The position numbers and the translations under genes are program-made. DNA of 64,000 nucleotides from Microbacterium oleivorans (GTDB taxonomy: Bacteria; Actinomycetota; Actinomycetes; Actinomycetales; Microbacteriaceae). How positions within the stretch are numbered: the stretch's first letter is position 1; every line of letters begins with the position of its first letter. Under the pieces are notes generated by a model, which was not told the DNA's origin, did not search any database, and was given only the letters and a program-made list of their open reading frames with translations. Below, piece by piece: positions 1 to 9,633 of this stretch. The stretch spans positions 1 to 64,000 of the forward strand of contig NZ_JAMBOV010000001.1 in NCBI RefSeq assembly GCF_023715745.1. The letters are read 5' to 3'.

Positions 1-27
1 CGGCGGCGGGCAGATCGACGATCGTCG

Positions 28-1377
28 TCACTGCTTCACCAGACTCGGCCCCAGCAGGTCCGTGGCGTCCTTCACGAACGATTCGTACGCCTGCCGGCCG
101 TTGGCTTCGCCGCTCAGGATCTTCTCCGTGGCGGTGGAGACCGCCTGGGCGATCTGATCGGCACCGTCGCCGGTCACGACATAGACGCTGTCGGCGAGAT
201 CCTTGCCGGCCTGCAGAAGGTGCGGTTCCTCCGAGTACGGCGCGACGTCGTCGAGGTCGTCACGCGCCGATGCGGCGCCCGATGCGGTGAGCTGCTCGGC
301 GAGCGGCGTTCCACTCGAGAGGTACTTGATGAATTCCATCGCAGCTTCCTTCTTCTCGGACTGCTCCGGGATCGCGTAGCCGCCGCCGGTGCTGCTCCAG
401 CCGTAGGGCTGGTCTCCCGAACGGAGTGCCGGGTACTGCCACGTCGAGACCTTCTCGTCGAGCCCCTCGATGGGTGTCGCGCCCTCGGGGCCCCAGTCGA
501 AACGCCAGCCCCAGGTGCCCTGTGCGGCGACCTGGATGTCACCGGCGGGGAACTTCACGTACTTCGTCGGCTCCCAGGGGTTCGGGTTCTGCAGGTCCTC
601 CACCGGCATCAGCCCCTTCGAGATCAGCTCGTCGTACAGCTCGAAGACGGCGAGCCATCCGGGGCTCTGCAGATCCCACGTGCCGCTGTCGCGGTCGTAG
701 TACTCGGTGTCGGTGCCGCCGAGGAGCGGCTGGAACCCCTCGTTCCAGGTGCCGCCGCCCCAGGCGGTTCCGGCGGGGATCACGATGGGCGTGTCCCCCG
801 TGGCGTCCTTGACCTTGACCAGTCGGTCGATCAGTTCGTCCCACGTCTGGGGCTGGGAGGTCTCGACCCCGACCTCGTCGAGGACGTCCTTGCGGAAGAA
901 GAAGTTCTGGACCCCGGCCCCGGACGGCAGGTTGTACACGTGCCCGTCCTGGCGGGTGATGGCCTCCTTGACCGCCGGGTAGTAGTGGCTCCAGCCGTCC
1001 CACTTCTCGAGGTACTCGTCGAGAGGCGTCAGGTACCCCGCCGCGGACCAGGCGATCGCCATGTTCTCGCCGATGTCGAGCACGTCCGGCGCCTGCCCGG
1101 CCACGAGCTGCTGCGTCATCTTCGTCTTGAACTGCTCGTCCGTGAGCTGATCGGCGATCAGATCGACTTTGATGTCCTTCCCCTGCTTGGCCATCTCGGC
1201 CTCGAAGCCGGGGATGACCTTGTTGATCGCATCGATGTTGGTCTGTTTGGTTTCCATGATGCTGATCGTGACGGGGCCGTCGGTCCCCGTCTCGCCGCCC
1301 CCGGCGCCGGAGCAGCCGGTGACCCCGGCCACGACGAGTGCTGCGGAGAACGCAGCGATTGCATGAGTTCGCTTCAT
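28..1377 (-). CDS. Sugar-binding lipoprotein of an ABC importer (family 1)
   Basis: This is the extracellular substrate-binding part of a carbohydrate ABC importer, anchored to the membrane by lipid. The 449-residue protein starts with a basic, hydrophobic signal peptide that ends in a VTGC lipobox (Cys22), followed by a Gly/Ser/Thr linker and a fold typical of MalE-like binding proteins (APDVLDIG near residue 95, GGGYAIPE near 340). The length fits the family. No permease is seen to its right, so the partner permeases should lie beyond the left edge of the window. It is divergent from the GntR regulator at 1532, which probably controls it. The sugar is unknown; the GH2 enzyme at 2358 suggests a beta-linked oligosaccharide. 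Confidence 0.9.
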   Translation of the reverse strand: MKRTHAIAAFSAALVVAGVTGCSGAGGGETGTDGPVTISIMETKQTNIDAINKVIPGFEAEMAKQGKDIKVDLIADQLTDEQFKTKMTQQLVAGQAPDVLDIGENMAIAWSAAGYLTPLDEYLEKWDGWSHYYPAVKEAITRQDGHVYNLPSGAGVQNFFFRKDVLDEVGVETSQPQTWDELIDRLVKVKDATGDTPIVIPAGTAWGGGTWNEGFQPLLGGTDTEYYDRDSGTWDLQSPGWLAVFELYDELISKGLMPVEDLQNPNPWEPTKYVKFPAGDIQVAAQGTWGWRFDWGPEGATPIEGLDEKVSTWQYPALRSGDQPYGWSSTGGGYAIPEQSEKKEAAMEFIKYLSSGTPLAEQLTASGAASARDDLDDVAPYSEEPHLLQAGKDLADSVYVVTGDGADQIAQAVSTATEKILSGEANGRQAYESFVKDATDLLGPSLVKQ

Positions 1378-1441
1378 CGGGATGCCTCTCTGATCTCAAT
1401 CCGTCGGCTGCGTTGCCGGTCAGTCGATTGATGTCATCGGC

Positions 1442-1471
1442 ATGTTAGGACAATAATTTCGGACTGGTCAA
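1442..1471 (-). promoter_or_regulatory. Promoter of the sugar-binding lipoprotein gene
   Basis: On the minus strand there is a -35 box TTGACC (1466-1471), an 18-nt spacer and a -10 box TAACAT (1442-1447), so transcription should start near 1435. This AT-rich patch stands out from the GC-rich surroundings. It lies between the divergent binding-protein and GntR genes and is the likely target of the GntR protein. I did not find a convincing operator palindrome. Confidence 0.5.
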
Positions 1472-1531
1472 TATTTTTCTGCGCTCGGTCGGTCCGAACG
1501 AGCGCACTCGTCGCGTCGAAGAGGACGAATC

Positions 1532-2290
1532 TTGGGATCACCACCACGCCCGCTCGCTGCGGTCACAGGCTCGCCTACTCGCCCTCCCGACCCCTCCCGG
1601 TTCCGATGGCAGCACATCGCGACGACCCTTCGCGACGGCATCCGTTCGGGCGCCCTCCCACCCGGATCGCACCTCGAGAGCGAAGCGACCCTGAGCAGGA
1701 CCTGGGGCGTCTCCCGCTCCACGGTCAGGCGGGCGATCCGCGAGCTGACGCTGCTGGGTCTGGTCGAGAGGGATCGCGGCGTCGGCACGCGCGTGCTCCG
1801 GGAGGCTCCCTTCCGGCCGTCCGACAGTCCCGGCATCCACGAGGTGGAACTCACTCGCCAGGCCAAGCCGGCGCTGCGGACGGCGCGTATCCAGCACGTT
1901 CCCGCCGACGCGGACGTGGCGGCGTCGCTCGGTGTGGCCGCCGGCACCCGCGTCGTGAACGTGCAGCGGGTCCTCTACGCATCCGGATCCCCCGTCGCGG
2001 TCGTCGAGTCGTTCCGGCGCATGGCGCCGGCTACGGGAGACCGCGTCACGACACGGGAGATCATGAGCACTTTCGCGCACGGACGCGAGGCGGACTCCCG
2101 CGCGAGGGGGATCCGCATCACCGTCGAAGCCGCGGGTCCCGAGGACACGCGCATCCTCGGCCTGATGGCGGGGTCACCCGTCCTCCTGTCCTCGGTCACG
2201 ACGTTCGATGTGGGCGGCGAGCCGATCGGGTACGACCGCCACCGGTATCGACCGGACCACTTCGCCCTGCTGGTCGTGGAGGTCGCGTGA
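1532..2290 (+). CDS. GntR-family regulator (HutC/UTRA type)
   Basis: This is a transcription factor with an N-terminal winged helix (about residues 25-90, containing LPPGSHLESEATLSRTWGVS and STVRRAIRELTLLGLVERDR) and a C-terminal UTRA ligand domain (about residues 105-250). The 252-residue length is normal. The start is a TTG preceded by GAAGAGGA, the only plausible ribosome site upstream of the winged helix. The gene is divergent from the sugar-binding lipoprotein and lies 67 bp before a GH2 glycosidase, so it probably senses a sugar or sugar phosphate and represses both. The ligand cannot be read from the sequence. Confidence 0.85.
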   Translation: MGSPPRPLAAVTGSPTRPPDPSRFRWQHIATTLRDGIRSGALPPGSHLESEATLSRTWGVSRSTVRRAIRELTLLGLVERDRGVGTRVLREAPFRPSDSPGIHEVELTRQAKPALRTARIQHVPADADVAASLGVAAGTRVVNVQRVLYASGSPVAVVESFRRMAPATGDRVTTREIMSTFAHGREADSRARGIRITVEAAGPEDTRILGLMAGSPVLLSSVTTFDVGGEPIGYDRHRYRPDHFALLVVEVA

Positions 2291-2357
2291 GGCCGTCGCG
2301 GACGCCGAACAGGGGCGATTAGTTGTGCGGCAGAAGCAATTACGCCAACCTGGGTGC

Positions 2358-4172
2358 ATGACCGTTTCGACGACGACGCCGAATGAGACCCGCATCCATC
2401 CCCGTCCGCAGCTGCAACGTGCCGCATGGCGGAGCCTCGACGGCCAGTGGGCGTTCGCCTACGACGACGACGAGGTGGGGTTGTCCGAACGCTGGTTCCT
2501 CGACCCGGCATTCGATCGCACCATCGAGGTCCCCTTCCCCCCGGAGTCCCCTGCCTCGGGCATCGGAGACGTGGGCGAGCACTCCGTCGTGTGGTACTCC
2601 CAGCCGCTCACGGCCGAACAGGTCGTACGCACCCAGGCATCCTCACGACTGCACGTCCACTTCGGAGCGGTCGACTATGCCGCGACCGTGTGGATCAACG
2701 GCAGCCAGGTGGCTTCGCACACCGGCGGCCACACCCCGTTCTCGGCCGACATCACCGACCACGTACGCGCCGACGGCACCGACGTCCTGGTGGTCCGGGC
2801 CGTCGACCGCTTCCACGACGTGGGGCAGCCCCGCGGCAAGCAGGACTGGCTTCTCGAGCCGCACGAGATCTGGTACCACCGGACCACCGGGATCTGGCAG
2901 CCCGTCTGGATCGAAGAGGTGCCGGAGATCCACATCACCGATCTCGCCTGGAGGACGACGCGAGGCACCGACAGCGTGGTCCTGGAGCTCGTGACGAACC
3001 GACCCCTCACCCAGGAGGCGGTCGTGCGTGTGCGCTTGACGTTCGAGGGTCGCGTCCTGGCGGACGTCACCGCGACGACCGCCGCGACCGGCATGCCGAT
3101 CATAGACATCCCTCTGCGCGATCAGCGAAACGGGCAGCACTACGAGAAGCTCGTGTGGACGCCGGAGACCCCTCGCCTCATCGACGCCGTCGTCACCGTC
3201 ACCGACCGCGGGACGAGCGACGAGGTCGCCTCCTACCTCGGCCTCCGCACCGTCGGCACGGCGAACGGTCGGTTCCTTCTCAACGACCGTCCCTACTTCG
3301 TCCGCTCCGTCCTCGAACAGGGGTTCTGGCCGGAGTCGCACCTTGCCGCGCCCAGCGACGACGCGCTGCGCGCCGAGGTGGAGCTGATCAAAGCGATGGG
3401 CTTCAACGCAGCCCGCATCCATCAGAAGGCGGAGGACCCGCGGTTCCTCTACTGGGCGGACCGTCTGGGCCTGCTGATCTGGGGCGAGGTGCCCGGCGCA
3501 TTCGAGTTCACGACCCCTGCGATGCATGCTCTCACAGCGGAGTGGCTGGAGCTGGTGCGCCGCGACCGATCGCATCCCTGCATCGTCACCTGGGTTCCCT
3601 TCAACGAGAGCTGGGGCATCCGCGACCTGCTGGTCGATCCGGCACAACGCGCCTTCTCCCGTGGGCTGTCAGATCTCACCCGAGCTCTGGACCCGACACG
3701 ACCCGTGATCTCCAACGACGGCTGGGAGCACACGCATTCCGACATCCTGACCGTCCACGATTACGAGGCGGACCCGGACCGGTTCCGCGAGCGCTACGCG
3801 GACAATGCCGCGCTGGCTGCGCTCTTCGGCGGGTACGGCCCGTCCGACCGCATGATGATGGCGGAGGGGACGGCGGACATCGGCGGAGCACCAGTGATGG
3901 TGAGCGAGTTCGGCGGGATCAAGTTCGAGCGGTCACCGGCGGCGCCGTCGTGGGGATACTCGACGAGCGCCACGACGGAGGAGCTCGAGGCGCATCTGAG
4001 AGGGCTGTTCGGTGCGCTGCTCAGCAGTCGGGTGATCGCGGGCTTCTGCTACACGCAGCTGACCGACACGATGCAGGAAGCGAACGGCCTGGCGTACGAG
4101 GACCGCACGCCCAAGCTGCCCCTCGACGTGCTTCGATCGATCATCGCTGCGGAGGCGAATACGAAGCCGTAG
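2358..4172 (+). CDS. GH2 glycoside hydrolase (beta-galactosidase/glucuronidase type)
   Basis: This is a cytoplasmic retaining beta-glycosidase of family GH2, 604 residues. It has the usual order: an N-terminal sugar-binding sandwich (about 25-190), an Ig-like domain (190-285) and a TIM barrel (285-600). The acid/base is Glu417 in FNESWG and the nucleophile is Glu517 in VSEFGG. There is no signal peptide. I start at the ATG at 2358; the frame stays open upstream, but those residues overlap the GntR gene and do not resemble GH2. Its neighbours suggest it cleaves the oligosaccharide imported through the lipoprotein at 28-1377. Galactosidase and glucuronidase activity cannot be told apart here. 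Confidence 0.9.
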   Translation: MTVSTTTPNETRIHPRPQLQRAAWRSLDGQWAFAYDDDEVGLSERWFLDPAFDRTIEVPFPPESPASGIGDVGEHSVVWYSQPLTAEQVVRTQASSRLHVHFGAVDYAATVWINGSQVASHTGGHTPFSADITDHVRADGTDVLVVRAVDRFHDVGQPRGKQDWLLEPHEIWYHRTTGIWQPVWIEEVPEIHITDLAWRTTRGTDSVVLELVTNRPLTQEAVVRVRLTFEGRVLADVTATTAATGMPIIDIPLRDQRNGQHYEKLVWTPETPRLIDAVVTVTDRGTSDEVASYLGLRTVGTANGRFLLNDRPYFVRSVLEQGFWPESHLAAPSDDALRAEVELIKAMGFNAARIHQKAEDPRFLYWADRLGLLIWGEVPGAFEFTTPAMHALTAEWLELVRRDRSHPCIVTWVPFNESWGIRDLLVDPAQRAFSRGLSDLTRALDPTRPVISNDGWEHTHSDILTVHDYEADPDRFRERYADNAALAALFGGYGPSDRMMMAEGTADIGGAPVMVSEFGGIKFERSPAAPSWGYSTSATTEELEAHLRGLFGALLSSRVIAGFCYTQLTDTMQEANGLAYEDRTPKLPLDVLRSIIAAEANTKP

Positions 4173-4194
4173 GCGGCGGGCGGCGGCGGGCGCG

Positions 4195-5529
4195 TCAGTC
4201 GAGCAGAAGCGCCGGCTCCTCGAGCACCGAGGCGACGTCGGCGATGAAGCGGCTGATGCCGTCGCCGTCGATGACGCGGTGGTCGAACGAGCCCGACACC
4301 GTCGTCACGAAGCGGGGACGCACCTCGCCGTCGACGACCCACGGCTTCTGCCGGATCGTGCCCATGGCGATGATGCCGGACTCCCCCGGATTGATGATCG
4401 GGGTCCCGGCATCCATCCCGAAGACACCGATGTTCGTGATCGTGAACGTGCCGCCCTGCTGGTCGGCGGGCGTCGTCTTGCCGTCGCGTGCCGTGACCGT
4501 CAGCTTCTCGAGCGCCCTCGCGAGCCCGCGCATGTTGAGGTCCTGCGCGTCCTTGATGTTGGGGACGAGCAGACCGCGCGGCGTCGCCGCGGCGATGCCG
4601 AGATTGACGTAGTGACGCACGCGGATCTCGGCGCCGTTCTCGGTCTCGACCCACGCGGCGTTGATCATGGGCGTGCGGCGCAGCGCCCAGATGACGGCGC
4701 GCGAGAAGATCAGCAGCGGCGAGATCTTCACATCGGCGAAGTCGGGCGACGCCTTCAGCCGCTTGACGAGCTCCATCGTGCGGGTCGCATCGACGTCGGT
4801 CCACACCGACACGTGCGGCGCCGTGTACGCGCTCGAGGTCATCGCGTTGGCGGTCGCCTTGCGCACGCCCTTCACGGTGATCGCCTCTTCGCGGGCGTCC
4901 GACGGAGGGGCGGCCGGGGCGGGGACGGATGCCGCGGCTGCCGCGACGGGGATCGACAGCTCGCGCTCCTCGGGCAGCTCCGGGGTCGCGATGTTGCGGA
5001 AGACAGAGGCCTGCTCGGCGTGACGGACGACGTCCTCGCGGGTCACCTCGCCGGCCGCGCCGCTGGGCGTCACATCCGACAGGTCGACGCCCAGATCGCG
5101 CGCGAGCTTGCGGATCGGGGGCTTCGCGACGACGCCGATCGCCGTCGTCACCGGCTTCTCGGCCGGCTTGCGTCGGCGGGATTTCACCTCGCCGCCCGTG
5201 CCGTAGCCGACGAGCACCGAACCGCCGGGCTCTTCGGCGGGCTTCTCGCCGTGCTCGGAGCGGCCGATGTCGGCATCCGGCTGTCCCTCGCCACCGGCGA
5301 TCGTGATGATCGCGGCGCCGACCTCGACCGTCGCGCCCTCGGCGGCGAGGATGTCGCCCACCGTGCCGCTGAACGGCGACGGCAGCTCGACGAGGGACTT
5401 GGCGGTCTCGATCTCGACGAGGACGTCGTTGACGTCGACGCTGTCGCCGGGCGCGACGCGCCACTGCACGATCTCGGCCTCGGTGAGGCCTTCGCCGACG
5501 TCCGGCAGGTGGAAGGTCTGCGTGCTCAT
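4195..5529 (-). CDS. bkdC: 2-oxoacid dehydrogenase E2 acyltransferase
   Basis: This is the E2 core of a 2-oxoacid dehydrogenase complex, probably for branched-chain substrates. The 444-residue protein has one lipoyl domain (residues 1-78, lipoyl Lys44 in ETAKS), a charged linker, an E1/E3-binding domain (about 137-170) and a catalytic domain that ends with [11 protein letters not shown] (His417, Asp421). The ATG at 5529 is preceded by GGAGATG and starts the lipoyl domain directly. It is the last gene of the E1 alpha-E1 beta-E2 operon, after a 126-bp gap that holds an inverted repeat. No E3 gene is nearby, so a lipoamide dehydrogenase from elsewhere must be used. Pyruvate is a possible alternative substrate. 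Confidence 0.93.
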   Translation of the reverse strand: MSTQTFHLPDVGEGLTEAEIVQWRVAPGDSVDVNDVLVEIETAKSLVELPSPFSGTVGDILAAEGATVEVGAAIITIAGGEGQPDADIGRSEHGEKPAEEPGGSVLVGYGTGGEVKSRRRKPAEKPVTTAIGVVAKPPIRKLARDLGVDLSDVTPSGAAGEVTREDVVRHAEQASVFRNIATPELPEERELSIPVAAAAASVPAPAAPPSDAREEAITVKGVRKATANAMTSSAYTAPHVSVWTDVDATRTMELVKRLKASPDFADVKISPLLIFSRAVIWALRRTPMINAAWVETENGAEIRVRHYVNLGIAAATPRGLLVPNIKDAQDLNMRGLARALEKLTVTARDGKTTPADQQGGTFTITNIGVFGMDAGTPIINPGESGIIAMGTIRQKPWVVDGEVRPRFVTTVSGSFDHRVIDGDGISRFIADVASVLEEPALLLD

Positions 5530-5542
5530 GTCATCTCCATCC

Positions 5543-5615
5543 CCGCGAGACTGCAGACGCGCGCCGAGACAGCGGGCTGACACCGCAGTCTCGATGCACA
5601 CGTGCAGTCTCGCGG
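5543..5615. repeat. Inverted repeat between E1 beta and E2 genes
   Basis: A perfect 13-bp inverted repeat joins 5543-5555 (CCGCGAGACTGCA) to 5603-5615, with a third partial copy (GCAGTCTCG) at 5585-5593. It lies inside an operon, where a full terminator would be unexpected. It could be a processing stem that sets E2 levels, or one copy of a dispersed palindromic repeat. Only one copy is present in this window. Confidence 0.5.
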
Positions 5616-5655
5616 ACGTGCGGGGGTCGCGGGTAGGGGGGCATCGTCGGAGGGG

Positions 5656-6639
5656 TCAGTAGGCGAGGGCGCGGTCGACGGCCTCGAGGATGCGGTCGGC
5701 GTCGGGGAGGTACTGGCCCTCGAGCTTGGCGGGCGGGAAGGGCACGTCGAAGCCCGACACCCGGAGGACCGGGGCCTCGAGGGCGTAGAAGGCCTTCTCC
5801 ATGACGGTCGCGGCCACCTCGGAGCCGACGGACACGTTGCCGGGCGCCTCCTGTGCGTAGACCATGCGGCCGGTTCGACGCACCGACTCGAGGATCGGCT
5901 CGTAGTCGATCGGCGAGAGCGAACGGACGTCGATGACCTCGCACGACGTGCCCTCGCCCTCGGCGAGGGCGGCCGCCTGCAGCAGCGTCGTCACCATCGC
6001 GCCGTGACCGACGAGGGTGATGTCGGTGCCGCGGCGGACGACGCGGGAGGCGTGGAGCGGGAGCGCCCGCTCCGCGACATCCACCTCGCCCTTCATCCAG
6101 TACTTCGCCTTCGGCTCGAGGAAGATGACCGGGTCGGGGGAGGCGATCGCGTCCTGGATCATCCAGTAGGCGTCGTTCGGTGTCGACGGCGACACGACCC
6201 GCAGGCCCGGGGTGTGGGCGAAGTACGCCTCGGGGCTCTCCTGGTGGTGTTCGACCGCGCCGATGTGCCCGCCGTAGGGGATGCGGATGACGAGGGGGAA
6301 GTTCGCGTGGCCCTCGTGACGGTTCGTGAGCTTGGCGAGCTGGGTCGTGATCTGGTCGAAGGCGGGGAAGACGAAGCCGTCGAACTGGATCTCGATGACG
6401 GGACGGAACCCGGCCATCGCGAGGCCGATCGCGGTGCCGACGATCCCCGACTCGGCCAGCGGCGTGTCGAGCACGCGCTGCGGTCCGAACTCGGCGTGCA
6501 GACCTTCGGTGACGCGGAAGACGCCGCCGAGGGGGCCGATGTCCTCGCCCATGAGCAGTACGTGGTCGTCGGCGGTCATCGCGGCGCGCAGGCCCGCGTT
6601 GAGCGCCTTCGCGAAGGGCAGGGTCTGGATGTCGCTCAC
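5656..6639 (-). CDS. bkdB: 2-oxoacid dehydrogenase E1 beta subunit
   Basis: This is the beta subunit of the thiamine-diphosphate E1 decarboxylase; it pairs with E1 alpha to oxidise a 2-oxoacid and load the lipoyl arm of E2. The 327-residue length is typical. Family motifs include LLMGEDIGPLGGVFRVTEGL near the N-terminus, DTPLAESGIVGTAIGLAMAG, and a C-terminal transketolase domain with the ending GSEVAATVMEKAF...VPFPPAKLEG. The GTG start at 6639 overlaps the E1 alpha stop by 4 bp and has a strong GAGGAGGGG ribosome site, so the two are translationally coupled. Confidence 0.93.
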   Translation of the reverse strand: MSDIQTLPFAKALNAGLRAAMTADDHVLLMGEDIGPLGGVFRVTEGLHAEFGPQRVLDTPLAESGIVGTAIGLAMAGFRPVIEIQFDGFVFPAFDQITTQLAKLTNRHEGHANFPLVIRIPYGGHIGAVEHHQESPEAYFAHTPGLRVVSPSTPNDAYWMIQDAIASPDPVIFLEPKAKYWMKGEVDVAERALPLHASRVVRRGTDITLVGHGAMVTTLLQAAALAEGEGTSCEVIDVRSLSPIDYEPILESVRRTGRMVYAQEAPGNVSVGSEVAATVMEKAFYALEAPVLRVSGFDVPFPPAKLEGQYLPDADRILEAVDRALAY

Positions 6640-7775
6640 GCGTTCCCCTCCTCGAAGGATGCCTCGTACTCGGCGAGCCAGCGCTGCTGCTCCTGCACGA
6701 GCGGGTGGACCTCGCCGTAGACGTGGTCGAACATGACACCGGCGGGGATGTCGCCGAGCGCGTTGGTGCGCACGCGCACGTCGTCGGCATATGCGGCGGC
6801 CGCAGCATCCACCTCGTCGAAGAAGGATGCCGAGGCACCACGGTTCTGCAGGAACGCCCGCATGCGCGCGATCGGGTCGCGCCGCATCCACGACTGCTCC
6901 TCGTCGCTCGTGCGGTACTTCGTCGGGTCGTCGCTGGTCGTGTGAGCGCCCATCCGGTAGGTCAGCGCCTCGACGGCGCGCGGTCCGCCGCCGGCACGCG
7001 CCTCGTCGAGCGCGACCTTGCTGACCGCGTAGCTGGCGAGGACATCGTTGCCGTCGACACGGACGGCGGGGATGCCGTAGCCGTCGCCGCGGCGGGCGAG
7101 CGGCACCCGGGACTGGGTGGAGACGGGCACCGAGATCGCCCAGTGGTTGTTCTGCAGGAAGAAGACCTGCGGCGTCTGATAGCTCGCGGCAAAGACCATC
7201 GCCTCGTGCACATCGCCCTGGCTCGAGGCGCCGTCGCCGTAGTAGACGATGACCGCCTCGTCCTTCTCGGGGTCGCCGGTGCCCGTGCGGCCGTCGAAGA
7301 CGAGACCCATGCCGAGGCCGGTCGCGTGCAGGGTCTGCGCGCCGAGGACGAGCGTGTAGATGTGCGTGTTCTGGTGCTCGGCCGGGTTCCATCCGCCGTG
7401 CGTGAGACCGCGCATCAGGCGGATGATGTCGATCGGGTCGACCCCGCGCGTCGTGACGACGACGTGCTCACGGTACGAGGGGAACACGTGGTCGTGGGCG
7501 CGGGTCGCTCGCACCGATCCGACCTGCGCGGCCTCCTGTCCGAGGGACGGCGGCCACAGCGCGAGCTGCCCCTGACGCTGCAGGTTGGTCGCCTGGCGGT
7601 CGAAGGCGCGCACCACGACCATGTCGCGGTAGAACGTCTCGAGCTCGGTGTCGGTGAGCTGATCGATCAGCGGCAGGTAGCGCTCAGCCGCGTCGGAAGG
7701 GGCGTACGAACCGTCGGCGGCGAGGACGCGGACGACGTCGGATGCTTCGGCCGGAGCCTCGAACGAGGGGGTCAC
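6636..7775 (-). CDS. bkdA: 2-oxoacid dehydrogenase E1 alpha subunit
   Basis: This is the E1 alpha subunit, 379 residues. The thiamine-diphosphate motif starts with GDGASSQGD at 180 and ends with QNN at 208-210. The loop GAHTTSDDPTKYR near 280 matches branched-chain oxoacid dehydrogenases, which supports a role in valine/leucine/isoleucine breakdown and primer supply for branched fatty acids. The GTG start lies 6 nt after a TAGCGT box on the minus strand (7782-7787), so the mRNA is probably leaderless and this is the operon promoter. Confidence 0.93.
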   Translation of the reverse strand: MTPSFEAPAEASDVVRVLAADGSYAPSDAAERYLPLIDQLTDTELETFYRDMVVVRAFDRQATNLQRQGQLALWPPSLGQEAAQVGSVRATRAHDHVFPSYREHVVVTTRGVDPIDIIRLMRGLTHGGWNPAEHQNTHIYTLVLGAQTLHATGLGMGLVFDGRTGTGDPEKDEAVIVYYGDGASSQGDVHEAMVFAASYQTPQVFFLQNNHWAISVPVSTQSRVPLARRGDGYGIPAVRVDGNDVLASYAVSKVALDEARAGGGPRAVEALTYRMGAHTTSDDPTKYRTSDEEQSWMRRDPIARMRAFLQNRGASASFFDEVDAAAAAYADDVRVRTNALGDIPAGVMFDHVYGEVHPLVQEQQRWLAEYEASFEEGNA

Positions 7776-7866
7776 CCTCCCACGCTAGACCCCGACGCAT
7801 GAGCCGTTCTGCATGAGGTCGACAACGGATGCCGCGATTCGCCGTCCCTTCGGGACAAGCCCGCGG

Positions 7867-8379
7867 TCAGTCGGCGTGCTCGGGCGGCCACACCACGGCG
7901 AAGCGCTCGAAGACGATCTCGTCCTCCTCGGACCACTGCGCACCCCGAGCCGCGGCCACTCGGGTGAAGTACCTGCGATGCTCGCGCTGCCAGCTCTCCA
8001 GGGTGCGGTCGTCCTCGCCCTCGTCGAAGGCGAACGCCGCGTCGACGCTCGTGAAGGGGCCGACCCTCAGCTCAGTGCTGCGGATGATGATCCGCGGCGC
8101 GCCGGTGCCGTCGCAGGCGATCCAGTGACCCCCGATCCGCGGCAGCTCATCGCCGCGGGTGGTGAACTCGGCGACGAGTTCGGCGGTCGCGCGTTTCGGA
8201 CCGTTCAGCACGGCGTCGAGCAGCTGGTCGGCGAGCCGCGGGCTGTCACCGAAGTGCTCGACGGTGTACTCGGACCCCGCGGCAGCGGCTGCCGGATGGG
8301 CGGCGCGGTAGTCGGCCCACATCCCGTCCGCGGCGGCGCGATCGAGCGGGAAGGCGGCGGAGGAGAGGCTCTCGGACAT
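7867..8379 (-). CDS. ASCH domain protein
   Basis: A 170-residue ASCH-domain protein, a PUA-like beta-barrel fold thought to bind RNA or modified nucleosides. The family motif G-x-K-x-x-T is seen as GPKRAT at residues 60-65, and there is a C-terminal EDEIVFERFAVVWP strand. The protein is acidic, has no signal peptide, and fills the usual length of single-domain members. It stands alone between the E1 alpha promoter and the GH1 gene. The molecular role is unknown. Confidence 0.8.
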   Translation of the reverse strand: MSESLSSAAFPLDRAAADGMWADYRAAHPAAAAAGSEYTVEHFGDSPRLADQLLDAVLNGPKRATAELVAEFTTRGDELPRIGGHWIACDGTGAPRIIIRSTELRVGPFTSVDAAFAFDEGEDDRTLESWQREHRRYFTRVAAARGAQWSEEDEIVFERFAVVWPPEHAD

Positions 8380-8445
8380 CCGACGATCCTCCCAGCCCGT
8401 CGGCGATCGCGCGAGCCGACCGAGTGCAGCGACCGCCCCGACGGG

Positions 8446-9633
8446 TCAGGCGGCGGGAATCACCCCGCGCTTCGCGAGGTCGCCCAGCCACGTGAGGCTC
8501 GGCTTCGGCGTGCGGGCGAAGGTCTCGTGGTCGACGTGAATCAGACCGAACGTCGGACGGTAGGAGCCCCACTCGTAGTTGTCGAGCAGCGACCAGTGCA
8601 GGTAGCCGCGCACGTCGAGACCGTCGCGCAGGGCGGCCGACAGACCCTCGAGCGCGCCGGTCGTGTAGTCGATGCGTCGACTGTCGTCGGCCGTCGCCAT
8701 GCCGTTCTCGGTGACGATCATCGGGATGCCGCGCGTCACCTCGTGGGTGTGGCGGAGCGCGTGTCCGAGGGCCTCGGGGTAGTACTCCCAGCCGGTCAAC
8801 GTGCGCTCGACGTCGTCGGCGAACGGCACCGGCCCGTCGGGCCCGATGATCGTGCGGAGGTAGGACTGCACTCCGATGAAGTCGTCGTCGCGGGCCTGCT
8901 CGAGGTAGTAGTCCTCGCGCCAGTAGCCCCACTCGTCGCGCTCCTTCTCGTATCCGGGAACCGCCTGATACACCTGGTTCGCGACGGACCAGCCGCTCTT
9001 CACGTGCCCGAGACCCGACAGCACCTCGCGGGAGGCGTGGTGGGCCTGCGCGATGACCTGCGCGACGTGCGGCGAGGGTCCGGGGAAGTTGACGCCCTGC
9101 TCGGTGTCGATCTTCGCCTCGGTCTGGTTGACCATCATGTTCGGCTCGTTGATGGTCACCACGAACTCGACGTCGTCGAGGATGCGGGTCGCCGTCTCGG
9201 TGTAGCGGCGGAACCGGTCGACGACGTCGTCGGCGTACCAGCCGCCGTCGTGGCCCTGCCAACGCGGCACGGTGAAGTGGTGGAGGGTCACGAACGGCGT
9301 GATGCCGGCATCCCGGCACGTGTCGATCATGCGGCGGTAATGGTCGAGCTGCGCGCGCGAGACGATGCCCTTCTCAGGCTCGATCCGCGCCCACTCGATC
9401 GAGAAGCGGTAGGTGTCGAGACCCGACTCGGCGAGGAGCCGGATGTCCTCGGGGAAGCGGTGGTACGAGTCGCACGCGTCGCCCGAGGGCTCCTCGACCG
9501 TCGTGTCGGGCGCGTGCTCGAACTCCCAGTGCGCGGTGTTGACGTTGCCGCCCTCGATCTGGTGGGCGGCCGTGGCGGCGCCCCAGAGGAAGCCCTCGGG
9601 CGCGGAGGTCGTGGGTCCGGTGTGCGTCGTCAT
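8446..9633 (-). CDS. GH1 beta-glucosidase-type hydrolase
   Basis: A cytoplasmic retaining beta-glycosidase of family GH1. The acid/base is Glu163 in VTINEPN and the nucleophile is Glu309 in IVTENG; the N-terminal FLWGAATAAHQIEG signature is intact. At 395 residues it is shorter than most GH1 enzymes (about 440-470), so some loops around the active site are reduced. Its start overlaps the GH13 stop by 4 bp (ATGA), so the two are co-translated from the LacI-operator promoter near 11300. It probably splits beta-linked glucose or related sugars from imported oligosaccharides. Confidence 0.92.
   Translation of the reverse strand: MTTHTGPTTSAPEGFLWGAATAAHQIEGGNVNTAHWEFEHAPDTTVEEPSGDACDSYHRFPEDIRLLAESGLDTYRFSIEWARIEPEKGIVSRAQLDHYRRMIDTCRDAGITPFVTLHHFTVPRWQGHDGGWYADDVVDRFRRYTETATRILDDVEFVVTINEPNMMVNQTEAKIDTEQGVNFPGPSPHVAQVIAQAHHASREVLSGLGHVKSGWSVANQVYQAVPGYEKERDEWGYWREDYYLEQARDDDFIGVQSYLRTIIGPDGPVPFADDVERTLTGWEYYPEALGHALRHTHEVTRGIPMIVTENGMATADDSRRIDYTTGALEGLSAALRDGLDVRGYLHWSLLDNYEWGSYRPTFGLIHVDHETFARTPKPSLTWLGDLAKRGVIPAA

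Noticed and set aside
2208..2357. Longer start for the GH2 gene
   Set aside because: The 50 extra residues overlap the GntR coding region and do not resemble the GH2 N-terminus.
28..4172. Assignment of the first sugar locus to the RpiR regulon
   Set aside because: No GTAG-N5-CTAC site was found near 1378-1531 or 2291-2357, and a GntR regulator is present.
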